Assembly: GCA_038215555.1 (NCBI GenBank)
Contig: JBBQQT010000081.1
Span: 1-15,227 of the forward strand
Origin: PFJX01 sp038215555
Lineage (GTDB): Bacteria; Pseudomonadota; Gammaproteobacteria; Burkholderiales; Thiobacillaceae
Reading direction: 5' to 3'
DNA length: 15,227 bases
A model generated the notes under the pieces. It had not been told where the DNA came from. It did no database searches and saw nothing but the letters and a program-made list of their open reading frames with translations. Below, piece after piece: positions 1-6,678 of the stretch (positions are counted from its first letter, which is position 1; the number at the start of each line of letters is the position of its first letter). The position numbers were made by a program, and so were the translations under genes.

Positions 1-818
1 ATCATGCTGAATCGAAGAAAGGCATCACACCACCGCCGGATGACAACGCTGAAGGCGATTACAACCAATACTGGATGCTGGGCGTTGGCTATGGCTTCAC
101 GCCCTGGTTTTCCGGCTATCTGGTGCAGCCTTACAACATCAAGAAAGATGAGCCGGACGGTCAAAACGCCAGAGGCTTTACCGATCTTTCCGTGATGGGC
201 GTGATCGGCTTCAAATACGACGATCGCTTCATGCTGGTGCCCGCCGACGAAAGCCTGGATGACCTGATGGACTGGCATTTCACGCTTTATGGTGGCGTCT
301 CGCTGCCCACCGGCGACGCCAACCATCTGCTCGACAACAACACGATCGATCCTGGCAAGTCGCTCGGTTTCGGCAAATCCAGCTTCAGCTATGGCCTGAC
401 CGCGACAAAACAGTTTTCAGAAAATGCCACCGCCGTGTTCGAGGCGGGCCAGATCCGCTTTCAAACCTATGAATACGACAACACTGACCGCGTCAAATTC
501 GGTACCGAAACCCGCCTCAACGCCGCCCTCGCCTACCGCCTGATGATCAACCCTGAAACCCGCTTCCGTCTTGACGGCAACGCGGAACTCAACTTCCTCA
601 GCCTCGGCCGCGATATCGAGAACGGTGTCGGCGCCTCGGCAACCGGCGGCGACATGCTCTACGGTGTAATCGGCGCCCGTTTGTACAAAGACAACATGAG
701 CCTGGGCCTGGCGCTGAAGAAACCGATCTGGACCGACCTGAACGAAGAGAACCAGCAGCAAGGCGCCGAAGGGAAAGAGAAATACCGCTTCATCGCCTCC
801 TTCTCGGCGTTGTTTTAA
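1..818 (+). CDS. Outer-membrane beta-barrel transporter-like protein, 3' part only
   Basis: The reading frame is open from base 3 to the TAA at 816-818, so the gene enters from the left and its true start and signal peptide lie outside the window. The ATG at 75 is internal, because coding sequence (HAESKKG...) continues before it. The visible 271 or so residues alternate polar and aromatic/hydrophobic positions, with many Gly-Tyr/Phe turns such as GVGYGFTPW and LYGGVSLPTGD, and end in Phe, as expected for an outer-membrane beta barrel. The style resembles the Phenol_MetA_deg/transporter family (PF13557); this is recognition by eye. The stop lies 8 bases before cbiM on the same strand, so it is probably cotranscribed with the metal ECF transporter and may let Ni2+ or Co2+, or a chelate, across the outer membrane. 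That role is inference from context. Confidence 0.72.
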   Translation, partial: HAESKKGITPPPDDNAEGDYNQYWMLGVGYGFTPWFSGYLVQPYNIKKDEPDGQNARGFTDLSVMGVIGFKYDDRFMLVPADESLDDLMDWHFTLYGGVSLPTGDANHLLDNNTIDPGKSLGFGKSSFSYGLTATKQFSENATAVFEAGQIRFQTYEYDNTDRVKFGTETRLNAALAYRLMINPETRFRLDGNAELNFLSLGRDIENGVGASATGGDMLYGVIGARLYKDNMSLGLALKKPIWTDLNEENQQQGAEGKEKYRFIASFSALF

Positions 819-826
819 TCCACACC

Positions 827-1471
827 ATGCACATCCCGGACGGCTTCATTTCCCCACAAACCTACCTGCCTGCGTATGCCGTTGCAGCCGGCTTGTGGGC
901 TTACGCTGCGCGGCGGGTGAAACGCGACCTGGATGCCGACACGCTGCCCTTCCTCGCCGCCGGCACCGCCCTCTCCTTCGTCCTGATGATGGTCGCCCTG
1001 CCCTTGCCCGGTGGCAGCACCGCGCACGCCGCCGGCATCGGCCTGCTGGCGGTGAGCTTTGGTGGCTGGATGGCCTTTCTTGCGGTCTCGCTGGTGCTGG
1101 CGATGCAGGCATTGCTGTTCGGCGATGGCGGCATCACCGCGCTGCCGATCAACGCGCTGGCGATGGGTTTCATCGGCAGCTTTGCGGCATTGGTGACGTG
1201 GAAATTGCTCGGCCGCTGGCATGAAACCCTTGCGCTGTTTCTCGCTGGCTGGTTCTCCATCGTGCTGCCCGCATTGCTGATGGCGCTGGTGCTCGGCGTG
1301 CAGCCACTGATCGCGCACGACGCACAGGGTGCACCGTTATTCTTCCCATTCGGGCTGGCCATCACGCTGCCGGCGGTGGTGCTGCCGCATCTGCTGGTCG
1401 GTCTGGCGGAAGGCGTGCTGACCGTTCTCGGTTACCGCTATCTGACCCGGCTGCGCACCCGCCTTGCCTGA
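827..1471 (+). CDS. cbiM: ECF-type nickel/cobalt transporter substrate-binding subunit CbiM/NikM
   Basis: This 214-residue membrane protein is the substrate-capturing subunit of a nickel/cobalt energy-coupling-factor transporter. It begins MHIPDGFIS, the family's hallmark N-terminus: in known structures the N-terminal amine and His2 help bind the metal. The start at 827 is therefore fixed, since any other start would lose the ligand. About six hydrophobic segments follow, for example around residues 45-63, 70-95, 105-125 and 135-155. The gene lies 8 bases after the outer-membrane barrel gene and ends at the junction with cbiQ. No separate CbiN or NikN small subunit is visible between cbiM and cbiQ, and none is fused at the C-terminus. 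Metal specificity (Ni or Co) cannot be decided from the sequence alone. Confidence 0.93.
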   Translation: MHIPDGFISPQTYLPAYAVAAGLWAYAARRVKRDLDADTLPFLAAGTALSFVLMMVALPLPGGSTAHAAGIGLLAVSFGGWMAFLAVSLVLAMQALLFGDGGITALPINALAMGFIGSFAALVTWKLLGRWHETLALFLAGWFSIVLPALLMALVLGVQPLIAHDAQGAPLFFPFGLAITLPAVVLPHLLVGLAEGVLTVLGYRYLTRLRTRLA

Positions 1472-1484
1472 TACCCTTCGGATC

Positions 1485-2054
1485 ATGCAGCGCGATCATG
1501 TTTTCCTTGGCCTCTACCTCGCCGCCATCCTCGCGGCCACCACAATTCATTCACCGCTCTGGCTGGCCGCAGGACTGGGATTGGTGCTACTGATCGCCGG
1601 TCGCGAAGCCTTCAGCCTGCTGCGCCGCGCCGTGCTGACCGTACTGGCATTCAATGCATTGATCAGCTTGAGCTACCTCGGCATGGCCTGGTGGCAGGAC
1701 GCATTCGGTCTAAGCCCCTCCCCCTGGCAAACGCTGCTGCGCCTGAACCTGCGCGTCATCCTGCTGACCAGCCTGACCTTCCTGTTTATCTCCCGCGTCA
1801 ACCTGTTCCAGGCGCTGAGTTTCTCGAAAAACCTGACCTACGTGCTCGGCCTGGCCTACAGCCAGACCCTGACCTTCCGCCGTGCGCACGACGATTTCCG
1901 CCTCGCGCTGGCCAGCCGCTCGCTGCACCGCCCCAGCCTGATCGACCGCTACCGCGCCAGCGCCGCCGCCGTCTCCTGGTACATCGAAAAATCGTTGCAT
2001 GCCGCCACGCAATCCTCGCAAGCCCTGCGCTCACGCGGCTTCTTCCATGACTGA
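1485..2054 (+). CDS. cbiQ: ECF transporter transmembrane (T) subunit CbiQ
   Basis: This is the T component, coupling ATP hydrolysis by CbiO to movement of the S component CbiM. The 189-residue product has hydrophobic segments near residues 6-40, 42-60 and 85-105. A cytoplasmic part follows, with coupling-helix signatures around LALASRSLHRP and, at the C-terminus, ALRSRGF, which corresponds to the second Ala-Arg-Gly-type motif of EcfT proteins. I chose the ATG at 1485; an in-frame TTG at 1464 would add seven residues and overlap the end of cbiM by 8 bases. Neither has a strong ribosome binding site, so translational coupling is likely. The short length (many CbiQ proteins are 220-260 residues) suggests a compact variant. 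The 3' end overlaps the cbiO start by 8 bases. Confidence 0.88.
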   Translation: MQRDHVFLGLYLAAILAATTIHSPLWLAAGLGLVLLIAGREAFSLLRRAVLTVLAFNALISLSYLGMAWWQDAFGLSPSPWQTLLRLNLRVILLTSLTFLFISRVNLFQALSFSKNLTYVLGLAYSQTLTFRRAHDDFRLALASRSLHRPSLIDRYRASAAAVSWYIEKSLHAATQSSQALRSRGFFHD

Positions 2055-2877
2055 ACTGCGCTACCGCGTGATCAAACCCGCCCCGGCGCTGGATGCTGCA
2101 CCCGTGCTGGAAGTCACCGGCATCGGTCATCGCTTCGGCAAAGCCGAAATCCTGCGCAATATCAGTTTTGCCATTCGCCCTGGTGAAAAAGTCGTGCTGC
2201 TGGGCTGCAACGGCAGCGGAAAATCGACGCTGCTGAAAATTCTCAACGGCCTGATCGCGCCCACATCCGGCCGTTTCGTGTACCAGGGCGAGGAAATCAC
2301 CCCGCCCCGATTGAAGGCACCAGCCCTGCATCGCCGCTTCAGAAGTGAAGTCGCGCTGCTGTTCCAGAACCCGGACGCGATGCTGTTCAATCCGACGGTG
2401 TTCGACGAAATTGCCTTCGGCCCACGCCAGATGGGGCTGGCCAACATCGACGAACGCGTGCGCCACTGGTCGGATCAGGTCGGCGTCAGCCAGCATCTGG
2501 CACGACCGCCGTTTTCACTTTCCGGCGGCGAAAAGCAGAAGGTCTGCCTCGCCGCGCTGCTGGCGCTGGAGCCGAAAGTCCTGCTGCTCGACGAACCCAC
2601 CGCCGCACTCGATCCGCGCTCCACCGGCTGGCTGGTCGATTTTCTCGGCGGCCTGAATATCACCACGCTGACCACCACCCACAACCTCAGCCTGGCGCCG
2701 GAACTCGGCAGCCGCGCCCTGGTGCTGGGCGAAGACCACAGCCTGATCCATGATGGCCCGATCCAGGCCCTGCTCGCCGACATGGACCGCCTCGCTGCCG
2801 CCAACCTGGTGCACACCCATCGCCACCGCCACGGCAACATCGAACACCGGCATACGCATGTGCATGATTGGCAGTAA
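2047..2877 (+). CDS. cbiO: ECF transporter ATPase CbiO with histidine-rich C-terminal tail
   Basis: This is the ATP-binding subunit of the nickel/cobalt ECF transporter, 276 residues. Motifs in order are: Walker A GCNGSGKST (53-61), Q-loop Gln107 in LLFQNPD, ABC signature LSGGEKQ (158-164), Walker B LLLDEPTAALD (179-189) and the switch His in TTTHNLS (about 212). The C-terminus, residues 256-273, holds eight histidines in alternating His-X pairs and looks like a metal-binding tail, fitting a Ni/Co transporter. I chose the ATG at 2047 (MTELRYRVIK) over an upstream in-frame ATG at 1999, which lies deep inside cbiQ. From 2047 the overlap is 8 bases, typical of translational coupling. It is the last gene of the plus-strand block. 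The next gene is convergent, 62 bases away, and I see no clear hairpin with a T-run between them. Confidence 0.93.
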   Translation: MTELRYRVIKPAPALDAAPVLEVTGIGHRFGKAEILRNISFAIRPGEKVVLLGCNGSGKSTLLKILNGLIAPTSGRFVYQGEEITPPRLKAPALHRRFRSEVALLFQNPDAMLFNPTVFDEIAFGPRQMGLANIDERVRHWSDQVGVSQHLARPPFSLSGGEKQKVCLAALLALEPKVLLLDEPTAALDPRSTGWLVDFLGGLNITTLTTTHNLSLAPELGSRALVLGEDHSLIHDGPIQALLADMDRLAAANLVHTHRHRHGNIEHRHTHVHDWQ

Positions 2878-2939
2878 ATACCGCCTCCTGACAGCACGGC
2901 ATGCTGGCCTGAATTAAGCCTGCCTGGCTCACTTCAGTT

Positions 2940-3821
2940 TTACCCTGAGGTTTTAACCTCCGCCCTCGCCCGCACCAGGCTGCCGTCGCGGTATTCGCGC
3001 ATCGCCTGTTCGACCTCTTCCCGGCTGTTCATGACGAAAGGACCGTATTGCACAATGGCTTCGCCGATCGGGTGGCCGGCGACCAGGATCAGCCGCGCGC
3101 CCTCTCTGCCGGCAGTGAGTTGCACTTGATCGCCGGCGCCAAGCACGTTGAGGCTGTGGCTTGGCAGGGTTTGCGCTTTGGCGTGCATCTCAATCCGCGC
3201 ATCGCCCGCATAGACGTAGATGAAGCCGCACTTCTCCGCCGCCAGCGGCATCGCAAAAACGGCATTCGGCTGCAGCGCGACATCGAGATAAAGCAGATCG
3301 GTATGCGGATCGTCGATGACGCCGTGCCGGCCCTTGTATTCGCCCGCCAACAGACGCATTTTGACGCCCGCCTCGGCCACTTCCGGAATCGCCTCGGCGG
3401 CGAATTCCTGATACGCCGGATCGCTCATCTTTTGCGCCGATGGCAGGTTGATCCAGAGTTGGAATCCGCGCATCAGGCCGTTGCTTTGCTGCGGCATTTC
3501 TGAATGGATAACGCCGCTGGCGGCCTTCATCCATTGCGCCCCGCCGGCCCGCAGATCGCCGCGATTGCCCATGCTGTCACGGTGTTCCATGTGGCCGTCA
3601 AGCATGTAGGTCAGGGTGACGAAACCGCGATGCGGGTGGTCGGGAAAGCCGGCAATGTATTGCTCGGGATCGTCGCTGCCGAAATGGTCGAGCATCAAGA
3701 ATGGATCGAGATTTTTCAGCGCTGCGGTGCCGAGGCTGCGATGCACGGTGACGCCGGCGCCCTCGGTCACTGCGACGGCGTTGATTTGTTGCTGAATGGA
3801 ACGGATGTTCTTGGCTTGCAT
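2940..3821 (-). CDS. Pirin family protein
   Basis: This 293-residue bicupin is related to pirin/YhhW; members include quercetin 2,3-dioxygenase-like enzymes and redox-sensitive metal-binding regulators. The four expected metal ligands are all present: His62 and His64 in DHPHRGF, and His106 and Glu108 in GVIHSEMP. The N-terminal cupin is followed by a C-terminal pirin domain with GEYKGRHGVIDDP near the domain boundary. The start is the ATG at 3819-3821 (MQAKNIRSI), preceded by an AGGAG ribosome binding site seven bases away. The frame stays open further upstream to 3905, but that part has no family similarity. The gene is transcribed divergently from a LysR-type regulator 120 bases away, a common pairing in which the regulator controls the pirin gene. 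The substrate cannot be told from sequence. Confidence 0.9.
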   Translation of the reverse strand: MQAKNIRSIQQQINAVAVTEGAGVTVHRSLGTAALKNLDPFLMLDHFGSDDPEQYIAGFPDHPHRGFVTLTYMLDGHMEHRDSMGNRGDLRAGGAQWMKAASGVIHSEMPQQSNGLMRGFQLWINLPSAQKMSDPAYQEFAAEAIPEVAEAGVKMRLLAGEYKGRHGVIDDPHTDLLYLDVALQPNAVFAMPLAAEKCGFIYVYAGDARIEMHAKAQTLPSHSLNVLGAGDQVQLTAGREGARLILVAGHPIGEAIVQYGPFVMNSREEVEQAMREYRDGSLVRARAEVKTSG

Positions 3822-3909
3822 GCGGGGTCTCCTGGAAAGTGTTTCCGGTTTGGCTGATTCCATTCTGGTTGTTGTTGTAATCTGGATAAATAATCTGATT
3901 CGCAATTAA

Positions 3910-3930
3910 TTGTTCTTTTATTCAGAACAA
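3910..3930. promoter_or_regulatory. Palindrome in the pirin-lysR intergenic region, candidate operator
   Basis: A perfect inverted repeat, TTGTTCT-N7-AGAACAA, lies in the 120-base AT-rich region between the divergent pirin and LysR genes, ending 11 bases before the LysR start and overlapping the space just upstream of its AAGGA ribosome binding site. A second perfect palindrome, CAATTAATTG, occupies 3903-3912 beside it. LysR regulators usually bind T-N11-A dyads near a divergent target promoter, so this is a reasonable autoregulatory site. Binding is inferred, not shown. Confidence 0.45.
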
Positions 3931-3941
3931 AAGGAAGGCGC

Positions 3942-4838
3942 ATGGACCGATTCGCCGAGATGCAGATGTTCGTTCGCGTGGTCGAAGCCGGCAGCATCAG
4001 CGGCGCGGCCGAACGCCTGAAGGTGGCCAAATCGGCGGTCAGCCGCCGTTTGGCGGAACTTGAAAGCCGACTTGGCGCGCAACTCTTGCACCGCACCACC
4101 CGCCGCTTGAACCTGACCGACAGCGGCCGCGCTTTTCTCGAACAAGCGTAACGCATCCTGGCCGATCTCGATGAATCCGAGTCCGCCGTTTCGCAAGCGC
4201 ATAGCACGCTGAAGGGCCGTTTGCGCGTCGCATTGCCACTGTCGTTCGGGCTGTTGCATCTGGCGCCGCTGATCGAGGCGTTCATGACGCTGCACCCGGA
4301 AGTCGTGTTCGATCTCGATTTCAACGACCGCCAGATCGACCTGATGCAGGAAGGCTTTGACCTCGCCATCCGCATCGCCAACCTGCCCGATTCCAGCTTC
4401 ATCGCGCGCCGATTGCTGCCGATCCGACATCTGTTGTGCGCCAGCCCGGCCTATCTGGCAAAACACGGCACGCCGACCCGCACGCATGACCTGCAACACC
4501 ATGTTTGCCTGGCCTACAGCAATCAAGCAACGCCGGGACTTTGGCAATATCGCGCTCCGGATGATGTCAGCGGCAGCGTGAAGGTGCCGGCAAAATTGAA
4601 AGCCAACAATGGCGATTTCCTGCTCCAGGCTGCGCTTGCCGGGCATGGCCTGATCCTGCATCCCACCTTCTATTTGCACGATGCGCTGGAGCGCGGCGCG
4701 CTGGTTGCGTTGCTGACTGACCATACCTGGCCGGAACTCAATGCCTACGCGGTGTACCCGCCGACGCGGCATCTCTCCAGCCGGGTACGCGCGTTGGTGG
4801 ATTTTCTGGCGCAACGGCTGGGTGAGCTGAATATCTGA
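3942..4838 (+). pseudogene. LysR-type transcriptional regulator interrupted by one in-frame stop
   Basis: A complete 298-residue LysR frame runs from the ATG at 3942 (AAGGA ribosome binding site just upstream) to the TGA at 4836-4838, broken only by TAA at 4149-4151, codon 70. Before the stop is the winged helix-turn-helix (residues 1-65: MDRFAEMQMFVRVVEAGS..., with AKSAVSRRLAELE as the recognition helix region). After it the same frame continues with the linker helix RILADLDESE and the effector-binding domain starting at RLRVALPLSFG, about residue 92. No bases are gained or lost, so this is a nonsense change, not a frameshift. Relatives usually have a residue such as Tyr at this position, and TAT or TAC to TAA is one substitution. 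A sequencing error, a true pseudogene, or stop readthrough are all possible. A 69-residue DNA-binding fragment would still be made. Confidence 0.85.
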
Positions 4839-4885
4839 ACTTTTCCCCTTGAACTTTGAACCTGGATCCCGCAGTTGATCGCGTC

Positions 4886-4947
4886 GTAGGAGCGTCCGCT
4901 TGCGGTGCGAACGTTCGTGGGATCGGCCCGCAAGCGGTGCCTCCTAC
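4886..4947. repeat. Inverted pair of REP-like units (BIME-like)
   Basis: Two 20-base arms, 4886-4905 and 4928-4947, are near-perfect reverse complements (about three mismatches). Each arm, read inward, starts with GTAGGAG and then has a small hairpin CCGC-TT-GCGG. The loop holds the perfect palindrome CGAACGTTCG (4908-4917). A GTAG head followed by a short imperfect hairpin is the known form of REP elements mobilised by RAYT (REP-associated tyrosine) transposases, and an inverted pair is the BIME arrangement. It sits between two convergent genes, the usual REP location. Family membership needs a genome-wide search. Confidence 0.6.
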
Positions 4948-5061
4948 AGCTTTGCTACCTCACCCGATGGGGGCATGGAAAAACCGGCCTCTCGCCAGTA
5001 TTCACGCGGCTTAGCAGAGATGAATCTATGGTCGATTGGGGTTTCCAGGTTGAACCCCACT

Positions 5062-5541
5062 TCAGACCGCATCCCAAGCGCTGAAGGTGGCCGCCTGACC
5101 GACGCTGTCGCCCGAGGCGTCGAGCAGATTCCACACGGTCGCCCGGGCGATCTTGAAGCGCTTGCCGGTGGCGGAAATGCGGATCCCGGCGTAATCGTCG
5201 ATGTAGCCCTGGCGGCGGACGCAATCAAGCAGGCGTTGTCTTTCCTCGCGCTGCAGCGGTTCGGCGGAATGACGCGAAGGCAGTTGCACCATGTCTTGCC
5301 AGGACATTTCGAACAGCGATTGGGCAGTCAGGTTAGCGTAAAAAAACACCGGGTCGGGCGCGCTGTCGTGCGCCAGCACAACGAAAGGCGCGTGATAAAG
5401 CGCGCGCGCCAGTTCTGCGGCATCCTGCGAAGTGGGCAGAAGCTCACGCTGCAACAAATGCAGATGACTGGACACGATCAGATTCGCGTTTTCAGCCTGG
5501 AATCGATTCTCCGGACTTGGCTCGGCGCGGTTGAATTGCAT
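5062..5541 (-). CDS. MEKHLA domain-containing protein (PAS-like)
   Basis: This 159-residue cytoplasmic protein is built almost wholly of a MEKHLA domain, a PAS-like ligand-sensing fold first named from the C-terminus of plant HD-Zip III proteins and also found as stand-alone bacterial proteins. Matching features are ELARALYHAPFVVLAHD (about 43-60), DPVFFYANLTAQSLFEM, the LPSRHSAEP and REERQRLL stretch, YIDDYAGIRISATGKRF and ATVWNLLDASG near the C-terminus. No signal peptide, membrane segment or output domain is visible, so it may bind a small molecule or act through a partner. Start: ATG at 5539-5541, without a strong ribosome binding site. It follows mutY by 28 bases on the same strand and may be cotranscribed. 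Function unknown. Confidence 0.82.
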   Translation of the reverse strand: MQFNRAEPSPENRFQAENANLIVSSHLHLLQRELLPTSQDAAELARALYHAPFVVLAHDSAPDPVFFYANLTAQSLFEMSWQDMVQLPSRHSAEPLQREERQRLLDCVRRQGYIDDYAGIRISATGKRFKIARATVWNLLDASGDSVGQAATFSAWDAV

Positions 5542-5569
5542 CTTGATCAGCCTGTTCTCTACGCTTGTT

Positions 5570-6661
5570 TCATCTCAGCCCAGCCAGAATCCGCCGCACC
5601 GGCGTCGGCAATGCGGCGCCTTCGAGTTCATCCAGCGACAACCAGAGGCGACCGGGTTCCGCGGCGGACAGCACCCGCTTGACGCGTAATTGCCAGGGCT
5701 GGATGAACAGGCGGAAGTGGGTGAATGTGTGGTTGAACGCGGGCAGTTCGCCGGGTAGTTCGCCGGGCAGCGCGGTCTGAAAACCCAGTCGCTGCGCAGC
5801 GGCGAGCGGGTTTTCCGATTCTGCAAACTCGGGCAGGCTCCACAAGCCGCCCCAGATGCCGCTGTTCGGCCGTTTTTCCAGCAGCACTTCGCCGGCATTC
5901 AGCAACACCAGCATGCCGGTGCTCCGTTCCGGCACCGATTTCCTGGGTCGAGAAGCCGGCAGTTCGCGCTGGCGTCCCTGCAGATTGGCGATGCAATCGT
6001 CGCTGAACGGACAACTTTCGCATTGCGGCCGGCCACGTTTGCAGACGGTAGCGCCGAGATCCATCAAACCTTGCGTGTAAGCCTGAATATCGGCTGACGG
6101 CAGCAAGGTTTCGGCCATCAGTGCTTCGGACAATTGCCAGAGCCGGGTTTCCACCGCCTTTTCACCTGGCCAGCCTTCTATGCCGAACACCCGCGTCAGC
6201 ACCCGCTTGACGTTGCCATCGAGGATGGCACGCCGTTCGCCGAAGGCAAAAGCGGAAATCGCGGCGGCGGTGGAACGGCCGATGCCGGGCAACGCAAGAA
6301 TCGCGTCGATGTGGCGCGGAAAGCGCCCGCCATGCTGATCGACGATTTGCCGCGCCGCTGCATGCAGGTTGCGCGCCCGGCTGTAGTAGCCGAGGCCGGA
6401 CCAGTGACCGAGCACCGCATCCTGATCCGCCGCCGCCAGGGATTTCAGGTCCGGGAATCTGGTCAGAAAACGCTGGTAATAGGAAATCACCGTTTCCACC
6501 TGGGTCTGCTGCAACATGATTTCCGATAACCAGACCGAATACGCATCGCCGCTTGCACTGCCCTGCCAGGGCAAGGCATGGCGACCATGCTGCTTCTGCC
6601 AGGCGACCAGGCGCAGCGCGAAATTCTGTCTCAGTGGCTGGCGGATTTGGGTTGTATTCAA
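5570..6661 (-). CDS. mutY: A/G-specific adenine glycosylase MutY
   Basis: MutY removes adenine mispaired with 8-oxoguanine or guanine, preventing G-to-T mutations. The 363-residue product has the HhH-GPD core with catalytic Glu47 in SEIMLQQTQ, helix-hairpin-helix LPGIGRSTA (124-132) and Asp148 in ILDGNVKR. The 4Fe-4S loop has cysteines at 207, 214, 217 and 223 (C-X6-C-X2-C-X5-C). The C-terminal NUDIX-like 8-oxoG recognition domain (about 243-355) contains IWGGLWSLPEF and FNHTFTHFRL. The start codon is TTG at 6659-6661; no in-frame ATG lies before the conserved core. It begins 17 bases after the thioredoxin-like gene and is probably coupled to it. A 12-base tandem repeat duplicates PGEL at residues 297-304, upstream of FNHTFTH. 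Confidence 0.95.
   Translation of the reverse strand: MNTTQIRQPLRQNFALRLVAWQKQHGRHALPWQGSASGDAYSVWLSEIMLQQTQVETVISYYQRFLTRFPDLKSLAAADQDAVLGHWSGLGYYSRARNLHAAARQIVDQHGGRFPRHIDAILALPGIGRSTAAAISAFAFGERRAILDGNVKRVLTRVFGIEGWPGEKAVETRLWQLSEALMAETLLPSADIQAYTQGLMDLGATVCKRGRPQCESCPFSDDCIANLQGRQRELPASRPRKSVPERSTGMLVLLNAGEVLLEKRPNSGIWGGLWSLPEFAESENPLAAAQRLGFQTALPGELPGELPAFNHTFTHFRLFIQPWQLRVKRVLSAAEPGRLWLSLDELEGAALPTPVRRILAGLR
5740..5770. repeat. 12-base tandem repeat inside mutY
   Basis: The unit CGGGCAGTTCGC occurs 2.6 times (5740-5751, 5752-5763 with one change, 5764-5770 partial). It encodes a repeated Pro-Gly-Glu-Leu in the linker before the conserved FNHTFTH segment of MutY. The unit is a multiple of three, so copy-number change keeps the frame. 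Confidence 0.7.
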
Positions 6662-6678
6662 GTGCTCAAAACCGAATG

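Noticed and set aside
2878..2960. Terminator between cbiO and the pirin gene
   Set aside because: Small stems exist (CAGCA/TGCTG; GAGGTT/AACCTC at 2947-2960), but none has a following T-run, and one lies inside the pirin coding end.
3822..3905. N-terminal extension of the pirin protein
   Set aside because: The frame is open, but the ATG at 3821 has a good AGGAG site and matches where pirin similarity starts; the extension covers the promoter region.
4900..5682. Plus-strand open frame of 260 codons
   Set aside because: It runs through the REP pair and antisense to the MEKHLA gene and the end of mutY, both of which have clear family matches; its protein shows no recognisable domain.
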